From contig QCGD01000002.1 of assembly GCA_003280025.1 (NCBI GenBank), forward strand, positions 40,835 to 104,834: a stretch of DNA of 64,000 bases, read 5' to 3'. A program made the position numbers and the translations under genes. The DNA comes from Prochlorococcus sp. AG-363-P06 (GTDB lineage: Bacteria; Cyanobacteriota; Cyanobacteriia; PCC-6307; Cyanobiaceae). The notes below the pieces were generated by a model. That model was not told where the DNA came from. It saw only the letters and a list, made by a program, of their open reading frames with translations, and made no database searches. Positions within the stretch are counted from its first letter, which is position 1, and each line of letters starts with the position of its first letter. Shown one piece after another: positions 55,618 to 64,000 of this stretch.

Positions 55618-57284
55618 TGAAAAATAATTTGTTTGGAAATCGAATCAAAAAGTTTAAAAGAGGTTGTCTGATATGGAAAACACTTTTTTTACTTTTGTTC
55701 AGTTTATGGTTAGACAATATAATTTTCACATTTCTCCGGACTAATAATGATATAAAAAATAAGATTCAAATAAAACGGGCTAAATGGCTTACTAATGAAT
55801 TAATTAAACTTGGTTCTGCCTTCATTAAAATCGGACAATTATTGTCTGCAAGACCTGATTTAATTCCTAATACATGGATAAAAGAATTATCTAGATTACA
55901 GGATCAAGTTCCTCCATTTCCATTTAAACAAGTTGAAGGAACAATTATAAAAGAATTAGGACCGAAGTTCTCTGAAATAGATCACATAATTCATCATCCA
56001 GTAGGATCAGCCTCATTAGCGCAAGTTCATAGAGGAAAGTTAAAGAATGGCAAAGAAGTAGTATTTAAAGTTCAAAGACCTAACTTAAAAGATTTATTCA
56101 TTATAGATCTAGATATATTGCAACAGATTGCTGCTTTATTACAACGGAATAAGAATTGGAGTCGAGGAAGAAATTGGGTTGCAATTGCAAAAGAGTGTAG
56201 AAAAGTTCTTATGAAAGAACTGGATTTCAATTGTGAAGCTCAATATGCAGCAAGATTTAGACAGCAATTTATTGATGATGAGAATGTTGAAGTTCCTGCA
56301 GTAATATGGGACATGAGTAGTGAAAAGGTTCTTTGTTTAAGTTATCTGGAAGGCACTAAAATAAGCGATTTAACAAAATTAAAATCTAAAAATATTGACT
56401 TACCAAAAATTGCAGAAATAGGAGCAATCAGTTACTTAAAACAGCTTGTGAATTATGGTTTTTTCCATGCAGATCCCCATCCAGGTAATTTAGCAGTTTC
56501 AAATAAAGGTAAATTAATCTTTTATGATTTTGGAATGATGGGCAATATTTCCAATAATCTACAAAACAGGTTAGGAGATATGGTCAGGGCTGCTGCTTTT
56601 AGAGACGCAGCATCACTTGTCAATCAACTACAACAAGCTGGCTTAATTTCAAAAGATATAGATATAGGTCCTGTCCGAAGACTAGTTAGATTAATGCTAA
56701 AAGAAGCCTTAACTCCACCATTTAGTCCAAATATTATTGAAAAGCTATCAGGAGATTTATATGAACTTGTTTATGAAACACCATTTCAGCTACCAGTAGA
56801 TTTAATATTTGTGATGAGAGCATTATCAACTTTTGAAGGTGTTGGCAGAATGTTAGATCCAGGGTTTAATCTTGTATCAGTTACAAAGCCTTATTTAATA
56901 GCACTTATGACTTCAAATAATCAAACTCCAAACGATTTCATTAACCAATTTGGAAGACAAGTAGGTGAAATAGGCTCTAAAGCGGTAGGTATACCAAAAA
57001 GAATAGATGAAAGTTTAGAAAGATTAGAGCAAGGAGATTTACAACTACAAATACGAATGGGTGAATCTGACAGACAATTCAAGAAAATGTTTACTGCTCA
57101 GAAAACATTAGGCCATTCAATTCTCATAGGGAGTCTATCAATAGCATCAGCTTTACTTGTAACTAATAAACAAAATAACTTTGCATTATTACCATTAATC
57201 TTTGCAATACCTATTAGTATTGATTGGATCAAGTGTCAATTAAGTATGAGAAAAGGATCACGCTTAGAAAATCTTAAGCGCTAA
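55617..57284 (+). CDS. ABC1/UbiB/AarF-family atypical kinase
   Basis: The 555 residues carry the atypical kinase features: KxGQ in FIKIGQLLSARPDLIP, ASLAQVHRG, an EAQYAARFR helix, and HADPHPGNL with YDFGMMG as catalytic and metal residues. Two C-terminal hydrophobic stretches (about 500-545) suggest membrane attachment. The family acts in quinone biosynthesis and prenyl-lipid homeostasis; plastid homologues sit in plastoglobules. The exact role here is unknown. Confidence 0.85.
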   Translation: MKNNLFGNRIKKFKRGCLIWKTLFLLLFSLWLDNIIFTFLRTNNDIKNKIQIKRAKWLTNELIKLGSAFIKIGQLLSARPDLIPNTWIKELSRLQDQVPPFPFKQVEGTIIKELGPKFSEIDHIIHHPVGSASLAQVHRGKLKNGKEVVFKVQRPNLKDLFIIDLDILQQIAALLQRNKNWSRGRNWVAIAKECRKVLMKELDFNCEAQYAARFRQQFIDDENVEVPAVIWDMSSEKVLCLSYLEGTKISDLTKLKSKNIDLPKIAEIGAISYLKQLVNYGFFHADPHPGNLAVSNKGKLIFYDFGMMGNISNNLQNRLGDMVRAAAFRDAASLVNQLQQAGLISKDIDIGPVRRLVRLMLKEALTPPFSPNIIEKLSGDLYELVYETPFQLPVDLIFVMRALSTFEGVGRMLDPGFNLVSVTKPYLIALMTSNNQTPNDFINQFGRQVGEIGSKAVGIPKRIDESLERLEQGDLQLQIRMGESDRQFKKMFTAQKTLGHSILIGSLSIASALLVTNKQNNFALLPLIFAIPISIDWIKCQLSMRKGSRLENLKR

Positions 57285-57289
57285 AAATA

Positions 57290-58585
<1,296 letters not shown>

Positions 58586-58825
58586 TTAATTATTACTATT
58601 TAAATCCTATAAATAGCTGAACTATTTGGCTAATATCTGAAATATATATAAGTTAATCAAATATTTTTTTTTGATTTCAAAACAAGTTTTGAATTTTATA
58701 TTCAAAAATTCTTAAAAAATCTAAAAATCTGTTTTTAATGAAACTTTGTAAGATTTCATTTTATAATTTGAAAAATCTTGAATGATCATTAATAATAATC
58801 TGAATTAAGATAAGGATAAATGATC

Positions 58826-58846
58826 AACTATAACTTTTTTATAGTT
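58826..58846 (+). promoter_or_regulatory. Perfect hairpin directly upstream of the clpB start codon
   Basis: AACTATAA (58826-58833) pairs with TTATAGTT (58839-58846) around CTTTT, ending one base before the ATG at 58848. The stem is all A-T except one pair in each arm. No Shine-Dalgarno is visible in the 30 bases before the ATG. The 265-bp region to eno holds no gene. Confidence 0.5.
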
Positions 58847-58847
58847 T

Positions 58848-61592
58848 ATGAGAGAAACTCTTACATCGAATCCTGAACTTTTTAGTGATATAAGTTGGAA
58901 TCTTCTTCTGCAAGGAGAAGAAACTGCAAAAAAATGGGATCACAGCGAATTTAATATTGAGCACATTATTCATACATTGTTTACATCAAGTGAATTTTTT
59001 GCATTCATTGAAAAATTATCAATAGATCAAGATACAGTTTTAGACATAACAGAAGATTTTCTAGAAGAGAATCCAACAAATGAGTCAGATATTTTTACGA
59101 TTGGAGAAGATTTAGAACTTTTATTAGATAATGCAAATCAAATAAAAAGTCAATGGGGATCAAAGTTAATAGAAATTCCCCATTTATTAATTGCTCTTGG
59201 TAGAGATTTAAGGATAGGTAATTACGCATTCCAAGAGGGTAATCTTTCAGTAGAGAAGTTAGAAGAAGAATTAAAGTTTTTTCCAAATATAAATCAATCA
59301 AAAAGTTACGTTGAAAATAAAAAAAGAGATAAAATAAATAACCAATCCGACTTAGAATCTCATAAAGAGAATGTATTAAAGGAAGAAAAAGCTATTGTTC
59401 CCTCCGCAACAAATAAAATTACTATTGATAGCAAAAAACAAGTTGAGGAGGATGTACTTCTACTTTATGGGAAGGATTTAACCGCATCAGCTCAGCAAGG
59501 TCTACTGGATCCTGTTGTGGGAAGAGAAAATGAAATAAATAATCTAATGAGAATCTTATCTCGAAGAAGTAAAAATAATCCTATCCTTATTGGCAATCCT
59601 GGGGTTGGTAAAACCTCTATTGCTAAATTACTTGCACAATTAATTATTGAAGAAAAAGTTCCTGATTCTTTAAAAAATTTTAAAATTATTTCTCTTGAAT
59701 TAGGTGCTCTTGTATCAGGAACAAAATTCAGAGGTCAGCTTGAAGAAAGGCTTAGTTTAATACTTGAAGAACTTAAAAATTCAGATCAAGGAATGATTTT
59801 ATTTATTGATGAAATTCATTCAATCATAAGTTCTGACAGATCTACTGCTGATATAGGAAATATTCTAAAACCTTTATTAGCTGAGGGAGAGCTTAGGTGT
59901 ATTGGCACTACCACTCCTGCAAAATTCCGAGAAAGTATTGAAAAAGACCAAGCATTAAATAATTGTTTTCAAAAAATAATAGTGAATGAACCCTCAGTTG
60001 AATTAACTGCAAAGATCCTACAGTGTATTAAAAAGAAGTATGAATTACATCATGGTATAAGAATCTCTAAAGAAGCAGTTAATTATTCTGCAAAACTTGC
60101 AGATAGATATATTAGCGATAAATGTCTTCCAGACAAAGCTATAGATTTAATTGATGAAGCAGCAGCACAATTGAAAATAGAATCTAATATTAAACCTCAA
60201 ATAATTATCCAACAAGAAAGCAAAATTAATTCGATTGAACAAAAATTGAACAATTTACTAAATGAAAATTTTGAAGATAAAGAAAGATTATTGGATCAAA
60301 AAAACATATATGAGAATAAATTAAACGAACTTTCTGGTGACTGGAATAATTTACGTTTACAAATGGAAAAATTATCGTTTTTTTTAAAAGAGGAAGATAG
60401 ACTTCTTGGAAAACTTGAAGAATGCAATCCAGATTTGGAGACTTCAAATAGCCTAGATTATATAGATAAGCTAGAAGAGGATTTGAATGCAGTTGAAGCA
60501 AAAATTCAAGGAATTGAAGAAAGCTTTAAAAACTTCAATAAAAAGAAAAGTTTCCCCTTTAAATATCAAGTTGAGGCTGATGATATTGCTGATGTTATTT
60601 CAAAAATAACAGGGATTCCTATTTCCAAAGTAGTTTCTAATGAGAGAAATAAACTAGTTAATTTAGAAATAGAATTAAGTGAAAAAGTTATTGGACAAGA
60701 AAAAGCGATTCAAGCTGTTTCTGCTGCAATAAGAAGAGCCAGAGTTGGGATGAAAAATCCAAAAAGGCCTGTTGGATCTTTTTTATTTATGGGTCCTACA
60801 GGTGTTGGCAAAACAGAACTAGCTAAAACACTTGCGTCTGCATTATTTGATGAAGACGAAGCTTTATTAAGATTAGATATGAGTGAATATATGGAGAAAA
60901 ATGCTGTAGCAAGACTTTTAGGAGCTCCTCCAGGTTATGTTGGCTACGAAGAGGGAGGACAGTTAACTGAAGCTGTAAGACTAAAACCTTACTCTGTAAT
61001 ACTCCTTGATGAAATTGAAAAAGCTCATTCAGAAGTATTTAATATTCTCTTGCAAGTTTTAGATGAAGGAAGATTAACTGATTCGCAAGGTAGAACAGTT
61101 GATTTTAAAAATACAGTTATCATTATGACCAGCAATTTGGCAGGGAAAATAATTTTAGAATATTCAAAAAATATTAGTCAAAACAAGGAGAATTCAGAAC
61201 TAAATAAACAATCTCTAGAAGATTCTATTAACAATTCATTGTCTTCTATTTTTAGACCCGAATTTTTAAACAGAATTGATGAAGTCGTACAATTTAAACC
61301 ATTATCTATAGATCAACTTAAGAAAATAATTAGTCTTCAAATAGAAGATTTAAAGAATCTACTTCTTGAACAAGGAATTAAAATTAATATCGATAATAAA
61401 GTTATTCATAAAATAGCTAACGATTCATACGAACCTGAATTTGGTGCAAGGCCGCTTGGAAGAGAACTCAGAAGACAAATAGAAAACCCCCTAGCCACAA
61501 AACTACTAGAGGAAGATTTTAAAAATAAAAAAAATATTACAATCAAAATAAGTCCTTCAAAAAAAGATGAGATTTTATTTAGACCTAGCTGA
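58848..61592 (+). CDS. clpB: ClpB-type AAA+ disaggregase with long linker (ClpB2-like)
   Basis: The 914 residues form a Hsp100 ClpB: a diverged N-terminal domain (1-145), NBD1 with Walker A GNPGVGKT (249-256), the ClpB middle coiled coil (about 445-560) and NBD2 with Walker A GPTGVGKT (649-656) plus the sensor-2 region GARPLGRELRRQ. A Lys/Glu-rich linker (about 150-205) separates the N domain from NBD1, making it longer than usual (~860). The N domain is unlike standard ClpB1, suggesting the second cyanobacterial type (inference). Confidence 0.92.
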   Translation: MRETLTSNPELFSDISWNLLLQGEETAKKWDHSEFNIEHIIHTLFTSSEFFAFIEKLSIDQDTVLDITEDFLEENPTNESDIFTIGEDLELLLDNANQIKSQWGSKLIEIPHLLIALGRDLRIGNYAFQEGNLSVEKLEEELKFFPNINQSKSYVENKKRDKINNQSDLESHKENVLKEEKAIVPSATNKITIDSKKQVEEDVLLLYGKDLTASAQQGLLDPVVGRENEINNLMRILSRRSKNNPILIGNPGVGKTSIAKLLAQLIIEEKVPDSLKNFKIISLELGALVSGTKFRGQLEERLSLILEELKNSDQGMILFIDEIHSIISSDRSTADIGNILKPLLAEGELRCIGTTTPAKFRESIEKDQALNNCFQKIIVNEPSVELTAKILQCIKKKYELHHGIRISKEAVNYSAKLADRYISDKCLPDKAIDLIDEAAAQLKIESNIKPQIIIQQESKINSIEQKLNNLLNENFEDKERLLDQKNIYENKLNELSGDWNNLRLQMEKLSFFLKEEDRLLGKLEECNPDLETSNSLDYIDKLEEDLNAVEAKIQGIEESFKNFNKKKSFPFKYQVEADDIADVISKITGIPISKVVSNERNKLVNLEIELSEKVIGQEKAIQAVSAAIRRARVGMKNPKRPVGSFLFMGPTGVGKTELAKTLASALFDEDEALLRLDMSEYMEKNAVARLLGAPPGYVGYEEGGQLTEAVRLKPYSVILLDEIEKAHSEVFNILLQVLDEGRLTDSQGRTVDFKNTVIIMTSNLAGKIILEYSKNISQNKENSELNKQSLEDSINNSLSSIFRPEFLNRIDEVVQFKPLSIDQLKKIISLQIEDLKNLLLEQGIKINIDNKVIHKIANDSYEPEFGARPLGRELRRQIENPLATKLLEEDFKNKKNITIKISPSKKDEILFRPS

Positions 61593-61649
61593 GTAGCAAA
61601 TCTATAAGCTAAAATAAATATAAGCATAAAGCTTAAGTTCAAAAATTTT

Positions 61650-61892
61650 GTGACAAATCCTACTACTAATCAAGAACCTCTTAAAAAAGAACCCTCTGAA
61701 ATAGAAGAACCTAAGAAAAAGAAAAATTTCTTAAAATCTACCTTCGACGAGCTAAAACTTGTCGTGTGGCCGAACAAACAACAGCTATTTAGCGAATCGG
61801 TTGCGGTTATAATTATGGTATCCTTTTCAGCAGCTGCAATTGCATCTGTGAGCAGATTTTATGGATGGGCAGCATCACAAATTTTCCGTTAA
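61650..61892 (+). CDS. secE: Preprotein translocase subunit SecE
   Basis: SecE clamps the SecY pore. The 80 residues start at a GTG. They have a charged N-terminus (KKEPSEIEEPKKKKN), the conserved amphipathic FLKSTFDELKLVVWPNKQQLFSES, and one membrane helix (about 50-76). The length and single helix match the cyanobacterial form. nusG, rplK and rplA follow in the classical order, here with short gaps. Confidence 0.95.
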   Translation: MTNPTTNQEPLKKEPSEIEEPKKKKNFLKSTFDELKLVVWPNKQQLFSESVAVIIMVSFSAAAIASVSRFYGWAASQIFR

Positions 61893-61962
61893 ATTAATCC
61901 TTGTAATTTAAATTTTTTTCAAGTTCTTCAAATGATCTTTACCCAGTTCCCAGAAAAGAAAA

Positions 61963-62574
61963 ATGAGTAATGAATTAACTACTAACCTTGGTTCTTCAAA
62001 AGCGAATACTAGTATTGCAAGATGGTATGCGGTCCAAGTTGCTTCAAGCTGTGAAAAGAAAGTAAAAGCAACTCTTGAACAGAGATCCGTAACTTTAGGT
62101 GTTAATAATAGAATTATCGAAATCGAAATTCCTCAAACTCCAGGCATCAAGTTAAAAAAAGATGGCAGTAGACAAACTACTGAAGAAAAAGTTTTTCCTG
62201 GTTATGTCCTTGTCAGAATGATATTAGATGAAGATACAATGATGGCTGTAAAAAGCACCCCCAATGTTATTAACTTTGTTGGTGCAGATGATGGAAGAGG
62301 AAGCGGAAGGTCCCGAGGTCATATAAAACCTAGACCCTTATCTAGACAAGAAGTAAATAGAATATTTAAACGAGCTTCAGAGAAAAAGGCTGTTATCAAA
62401 TTAGATATTGAGGAAAAAGATAGAATTATCGTTACTAGTGGTCCATTCAAGGATTTTCAAGGTGAAGTCATAGAAGTCTCTGGTGAAAGAAATAAATTAA
62501 AAGCATTACTTTCAATTTTTGGGCGCGAAACTCCTGTAGAATTAGAATTCTCACAAATCAATAAACAAAATTAG
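61963..62574 (+). CDS. nusG: Transcription termination/antitermination factor NusG
   Basis: NusG binds RNA polymerase and Rho or ribosomal S10. The 203 residues have the NGN domain (about 18-130; RWYAVQVASSCEKKVKATLEQR, KVFPGYVLVRMIL) and a C-terminal KOW domain (DRIIVTSGPFKDFQGEVIEV, near 152-190). An insert containing GRGSGRSRGHIKPRPLSRQE separates them, as in other cyanobacteria. It lies 70 bp after secE and 69 bp before rplK. Confidence 0.97.
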   Translation: MSNELTTNLGSSKANTSIARWYAVQVASSCEKKVKATLEQRSVTLGVNNRIIEIEIPQTPGIKLKKDGSRQTTEEKVFPGYVLVRMILDEDTMMAVKSTPNVINFVGADDGRGSGRSRGHIKPRPLSRQEVNRIFKRASEKKAVIKLDIEEKDRIIVTSGPFKDFQGEVIEVSGERNKLKALLSIFGRETPVELEFSQINKQN

Positions 62575-62643
62575 TTCTTAATTATTTTTGTTTATCGAGT
62601 AAAATTATCATTTTAAACCTCAGTTTAAACTCACTAAAATCTA

Positions 62644-63069
62644 ATGGCAAAAAAAATTGTTGCAGTTATTAAACTTGCTCTTCAAGCTGGTAAAGCAAAC
62701 CCTGCTCCTCCAGTTGGACCAGCTTTAGGACAACATGGTGTAAATATCATGGCATTTTGCAAAGAATATAATGCAAGAACTCAAGATAAAGCGGGTTTCG
62801 TAATTCCGGTTGAGATTTCAGTTTTTGAAGATAGAAGCTTTACCTTCATTACTAAAACGCCTCCTGCTTCTGTCTTGATTACTAAGGCTGCGGGTATAGA
62901 GAAAGGAGCTGGTGAATCATCAAAAGGTTCTGTTGGGAATATAAGTAAAGCTCAATTAGAAGAAATAGCCAAAACTAAGCTTCCTGATTTAAACTGTACA
63001 AGTATTGAATCTGCAATGAAAGTAATTGAGGGAACAGCTCGTAATATGGGTGTTTCTATTACTGAATAA
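62644..63069 (+). CDS. rplK: Ribosomal protein L11
   Basis: L11 forms the GTPase-associated centre with 23S rRNA and L10/L12. The 141 residues match. The proline-rich N-domain [27 protein letters not shown] and the C-terminal RNA-binding domain with [17 protein letters not shown] are present. It is followed by rplA after 67 bp, which contain a small hairpin. Confidence 0.98.
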   Translation: MAKKIVAVIKLALQAGKANPAPPVGPALGQHGVNIMAFCKEYNARTQDKAGFVIPVEISVFEDRSFTFITKTPPASVLITKAAGIEKGAGESSKGSVGNISKAQLEEIAKTKLPDLNCTSIESAMKVIEGTARNMGVSITE

Positions 63070-63102
63070 ATTCAAAACACAATTGTTCACGTTTTTAGGG
63101 GA

Positions 63103-63117
63103 GGTTAATTTCTAACC
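63103..63117 (+). promoter_or_regulatory. Small hairpin between rplK and rplA
   Basis: GGTTA (63103-63107) pairs with TAACC (63113-63117) around ATTTC, flanked by AGGGGA upstream and GTTTGTACCC downstream, which could extend the structure. It lies 19 bases before the rplA start. L1 is a known translational repressor of the L11-L1 operon, so an L1 target is possible but not shown. Confidence 0.35.
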
Positions 63118-63136
63118 GTTTGTACCCAAACTAATT

Positions 63137-63844
63137 ATGAAGAAACTATCTAAAAGAATGGCGGCTCTATCAACAAAGATAGAAGATCGCATTTACGAAC
63201 CTCTCGAAGCTCTCAGTATTATCAAAGAAAATGCAAATGCTAAGTTTGATGAAACTATTGAAGCTCATATACGTCTAGGTATTGATCCAAAATATACTGA
63301 CCAACAACTTAGGACAACAGTTGCCTTACCTCATGGGACTGGTCAAAGTATCAAAATAGCAGTGATTACAAGCGGTGAAAATGTCTCCAAAGCTAAATCT
63401 GCTGGGGCAGACTTGTTTGGAGAAGAAGACCTTGTGGAAAGCATAAACAAAGGCAATATGGAATTTGATTTACTTATTGCAACGCCAGATATGATGCCAA
63501 AAGTTGCAAAATTAGGAAGAGTTTTAGGGCCTAGAGGATTAATGCCTAATCCGAAAGCAGGAACAGTCACAAATGACATTTCAAATGCTATAAAAGAATT
63601 TAAGGCTGGAAAACTTGAATTTAGAGCAGATAAAGCAGGTATTGTACATGTTCGCTTTGGAAAAGCTAGTTTTACAAAAGAGGCTCTATTTGACAACTTA
63701 AAAACATTACAAGAGTCAATAGATAAAAACAAACCTACCGGAGCTAAAGGAAAGTATTGGAAAACTTTTTATGTAACTTCAACTATGGGTCCTTCCGTTC
63801 AACTAGATATAAACGCTTTACAAGATTATCAACTCGAAGGTTAA
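63137..63844 (+). CDS. rplA: Ribosomal protein L1
   Basis: L1 forms the L1 stalk and binds 23S rRNA near the E site. The 235 residues match the family. Hallmarks are [50 protein letters not shown] and [15 protein letters not shown]. It starts at an ATG. The next ribosomal genes (rplJ-rplL) are expected just beyond the window edge. Confidence 0.98.
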   Translation: MKKLSKRMAALSTKIEDRIYEPLEALSIIKENANAKFDETIEAHIRLGIDPKYTDQQLRTTVALPHGTGQSIKIAVITSGENVSKAKSAGADLFGEEDLVESINKGNMEFDLLIATPDMMPKVAKLGRVLGPRGLMPNPKAGTVTNDISNAIKEFKAGKLEFRADKAGIVHVRFGKASFTKEALFDNLKTLQESIDKNKPTGAKGKYWKTFYVTSTMGPSVQLDINALQDYQLEG

Positions 63845-63849
63845 CTCAC

Positions 63850-64000
63850 TGTAGTATAATTTTAATGCAATAATACGGCCAAAGAAAGTAGGTTTATTTA
63901 GGTAATCTAAATTATTAATTCCTACCGAGGACTCGTCTTAATTATTTCTTTTTGGATCTAATCAACACGGCCTCTTGATAAAAGAACTTTGCCGCATTTC
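63850..64000 (+). promoter_or_regulatory. Probable rplJ (L10) leader, incomplete
   Basis: After the rplA stop the sequence has no coding frame. It contains segments that look like a structured leader (CCTACCGAGGACTCGTC at 63922-63938, CACGGCCTCTTG at 63966-63977). Position before the expected rplJ matches the L10(L12) autoregulatory leader found widely in bacteria. The window ends before the start of rplJ, so the fold cannot be completed. Confidence 0.55.

Noticed and set aside
58826..58846. CIRCE or ROSE/fourU heat-shock element before clpB
   Set aside because: Sequence does not match TTAGCACTC-N9-GAGTGCTAA, and no UUUU pairs with an AGGA site; kept only as an unnamed hairpin.
63343..63732. 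Long antisense frame within rplA
   Set aside because: rplA is certain; the antisense frame follows from its codon bias and has no family hallmark.

Overview
The window looks like core chromosome of a marine picocyanobacterium, most likely a high-light-adapted Prochlorococcus. The evidence is very AT-rich DNA, gaps of a few bases, many small cyanobacteria-only proteins, a photosystem II gene set (psbA, psbO, psbH, psbI, psbN), carotenoid CrtR, CP12, NtcA and a SulP/SbtA/SbtB bicarbonate block. Genus and clade are inferred from gene content and order, not from a database search. I see no insertion sequence, prophage, integrase, CRISPR array, toxin-antitoxin pair or defence system, and no gene-free stretch over 300 bases.

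Layout. 1-10.3 kb: a truncated soluble histidine kinase (Hik2-like), a DUF3155 protein, an esterase, purH, a DoxX protein, ispH, amt1 with a consensus NtcA box and a strong terminator, sfsA, murJ and two small proteins. 10.4-15.2 kb: tRNA-Arg(ACG), glyA-cinA-leuC-leuD. 15.2-18.7 kb: an outer-membrane LptD-like protein, psbI, psbN, divergent psbH, pth. 18.7-23.6 kb: ntcA with two co-directional genes, facing a run of a corrinoid adenosyltransferase-like gene, dcd and thyX (dUMP and dTMP supply). 23.8-32.6 kb: glmM, trmB, ileS, tRNA-Leu(TAG), crtR, gatC and a methylpurine glycosylase. crtR and the glycosylase both lack a usable ATG/GTG/TTG start in frame. 32.6-41.8 kb: pyrB, coaBC, psbO, ATP sulfurylase, ftsH, a KDPG-aldolase-like gene, aroC. 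41.9-45.7 kb: psbA, a 51-codon gene, an aspartoacylase-like gene, a glutathione-transferase-like gene, cp12. 45.7-50.9 kb: a minus-strand run hemB, VOC protein, mutS2, obgE and a small protein. 51.1-54.1 kb: the bicarbonate transport block behind a perfect 9-3-9 dyad. 54.1-64 kb: an unusual thioredoxin-reductase-like flavoprotein, an ABC1 kinase, enolase, a ClpB-type disaggregase, then secE-nusG-rplK-rplA and the start of a probable rplJ leader.

Functionally the region joins nitrogen control (NtcA and an NtcA-boxed ammonium transporter), inorganic carbon supply (SulP/SbtA/SbtB, CP12), photosystem II components and repair (PsbA, PsbO, small subunits, FtsH) and housekeeping. The points most worth a second look are the dyad before the bicarbonate genes, the flavoprotein lacking NADPH-binding motifs, the two genes with missing starts, the hairpin abutting the clpB start codon, the 18-bp palindrome between psbN and psbH, and divergent active sites in the aldolase-like and adenosyltransferase-like proteins. 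I did not find a clearly new multigene system.
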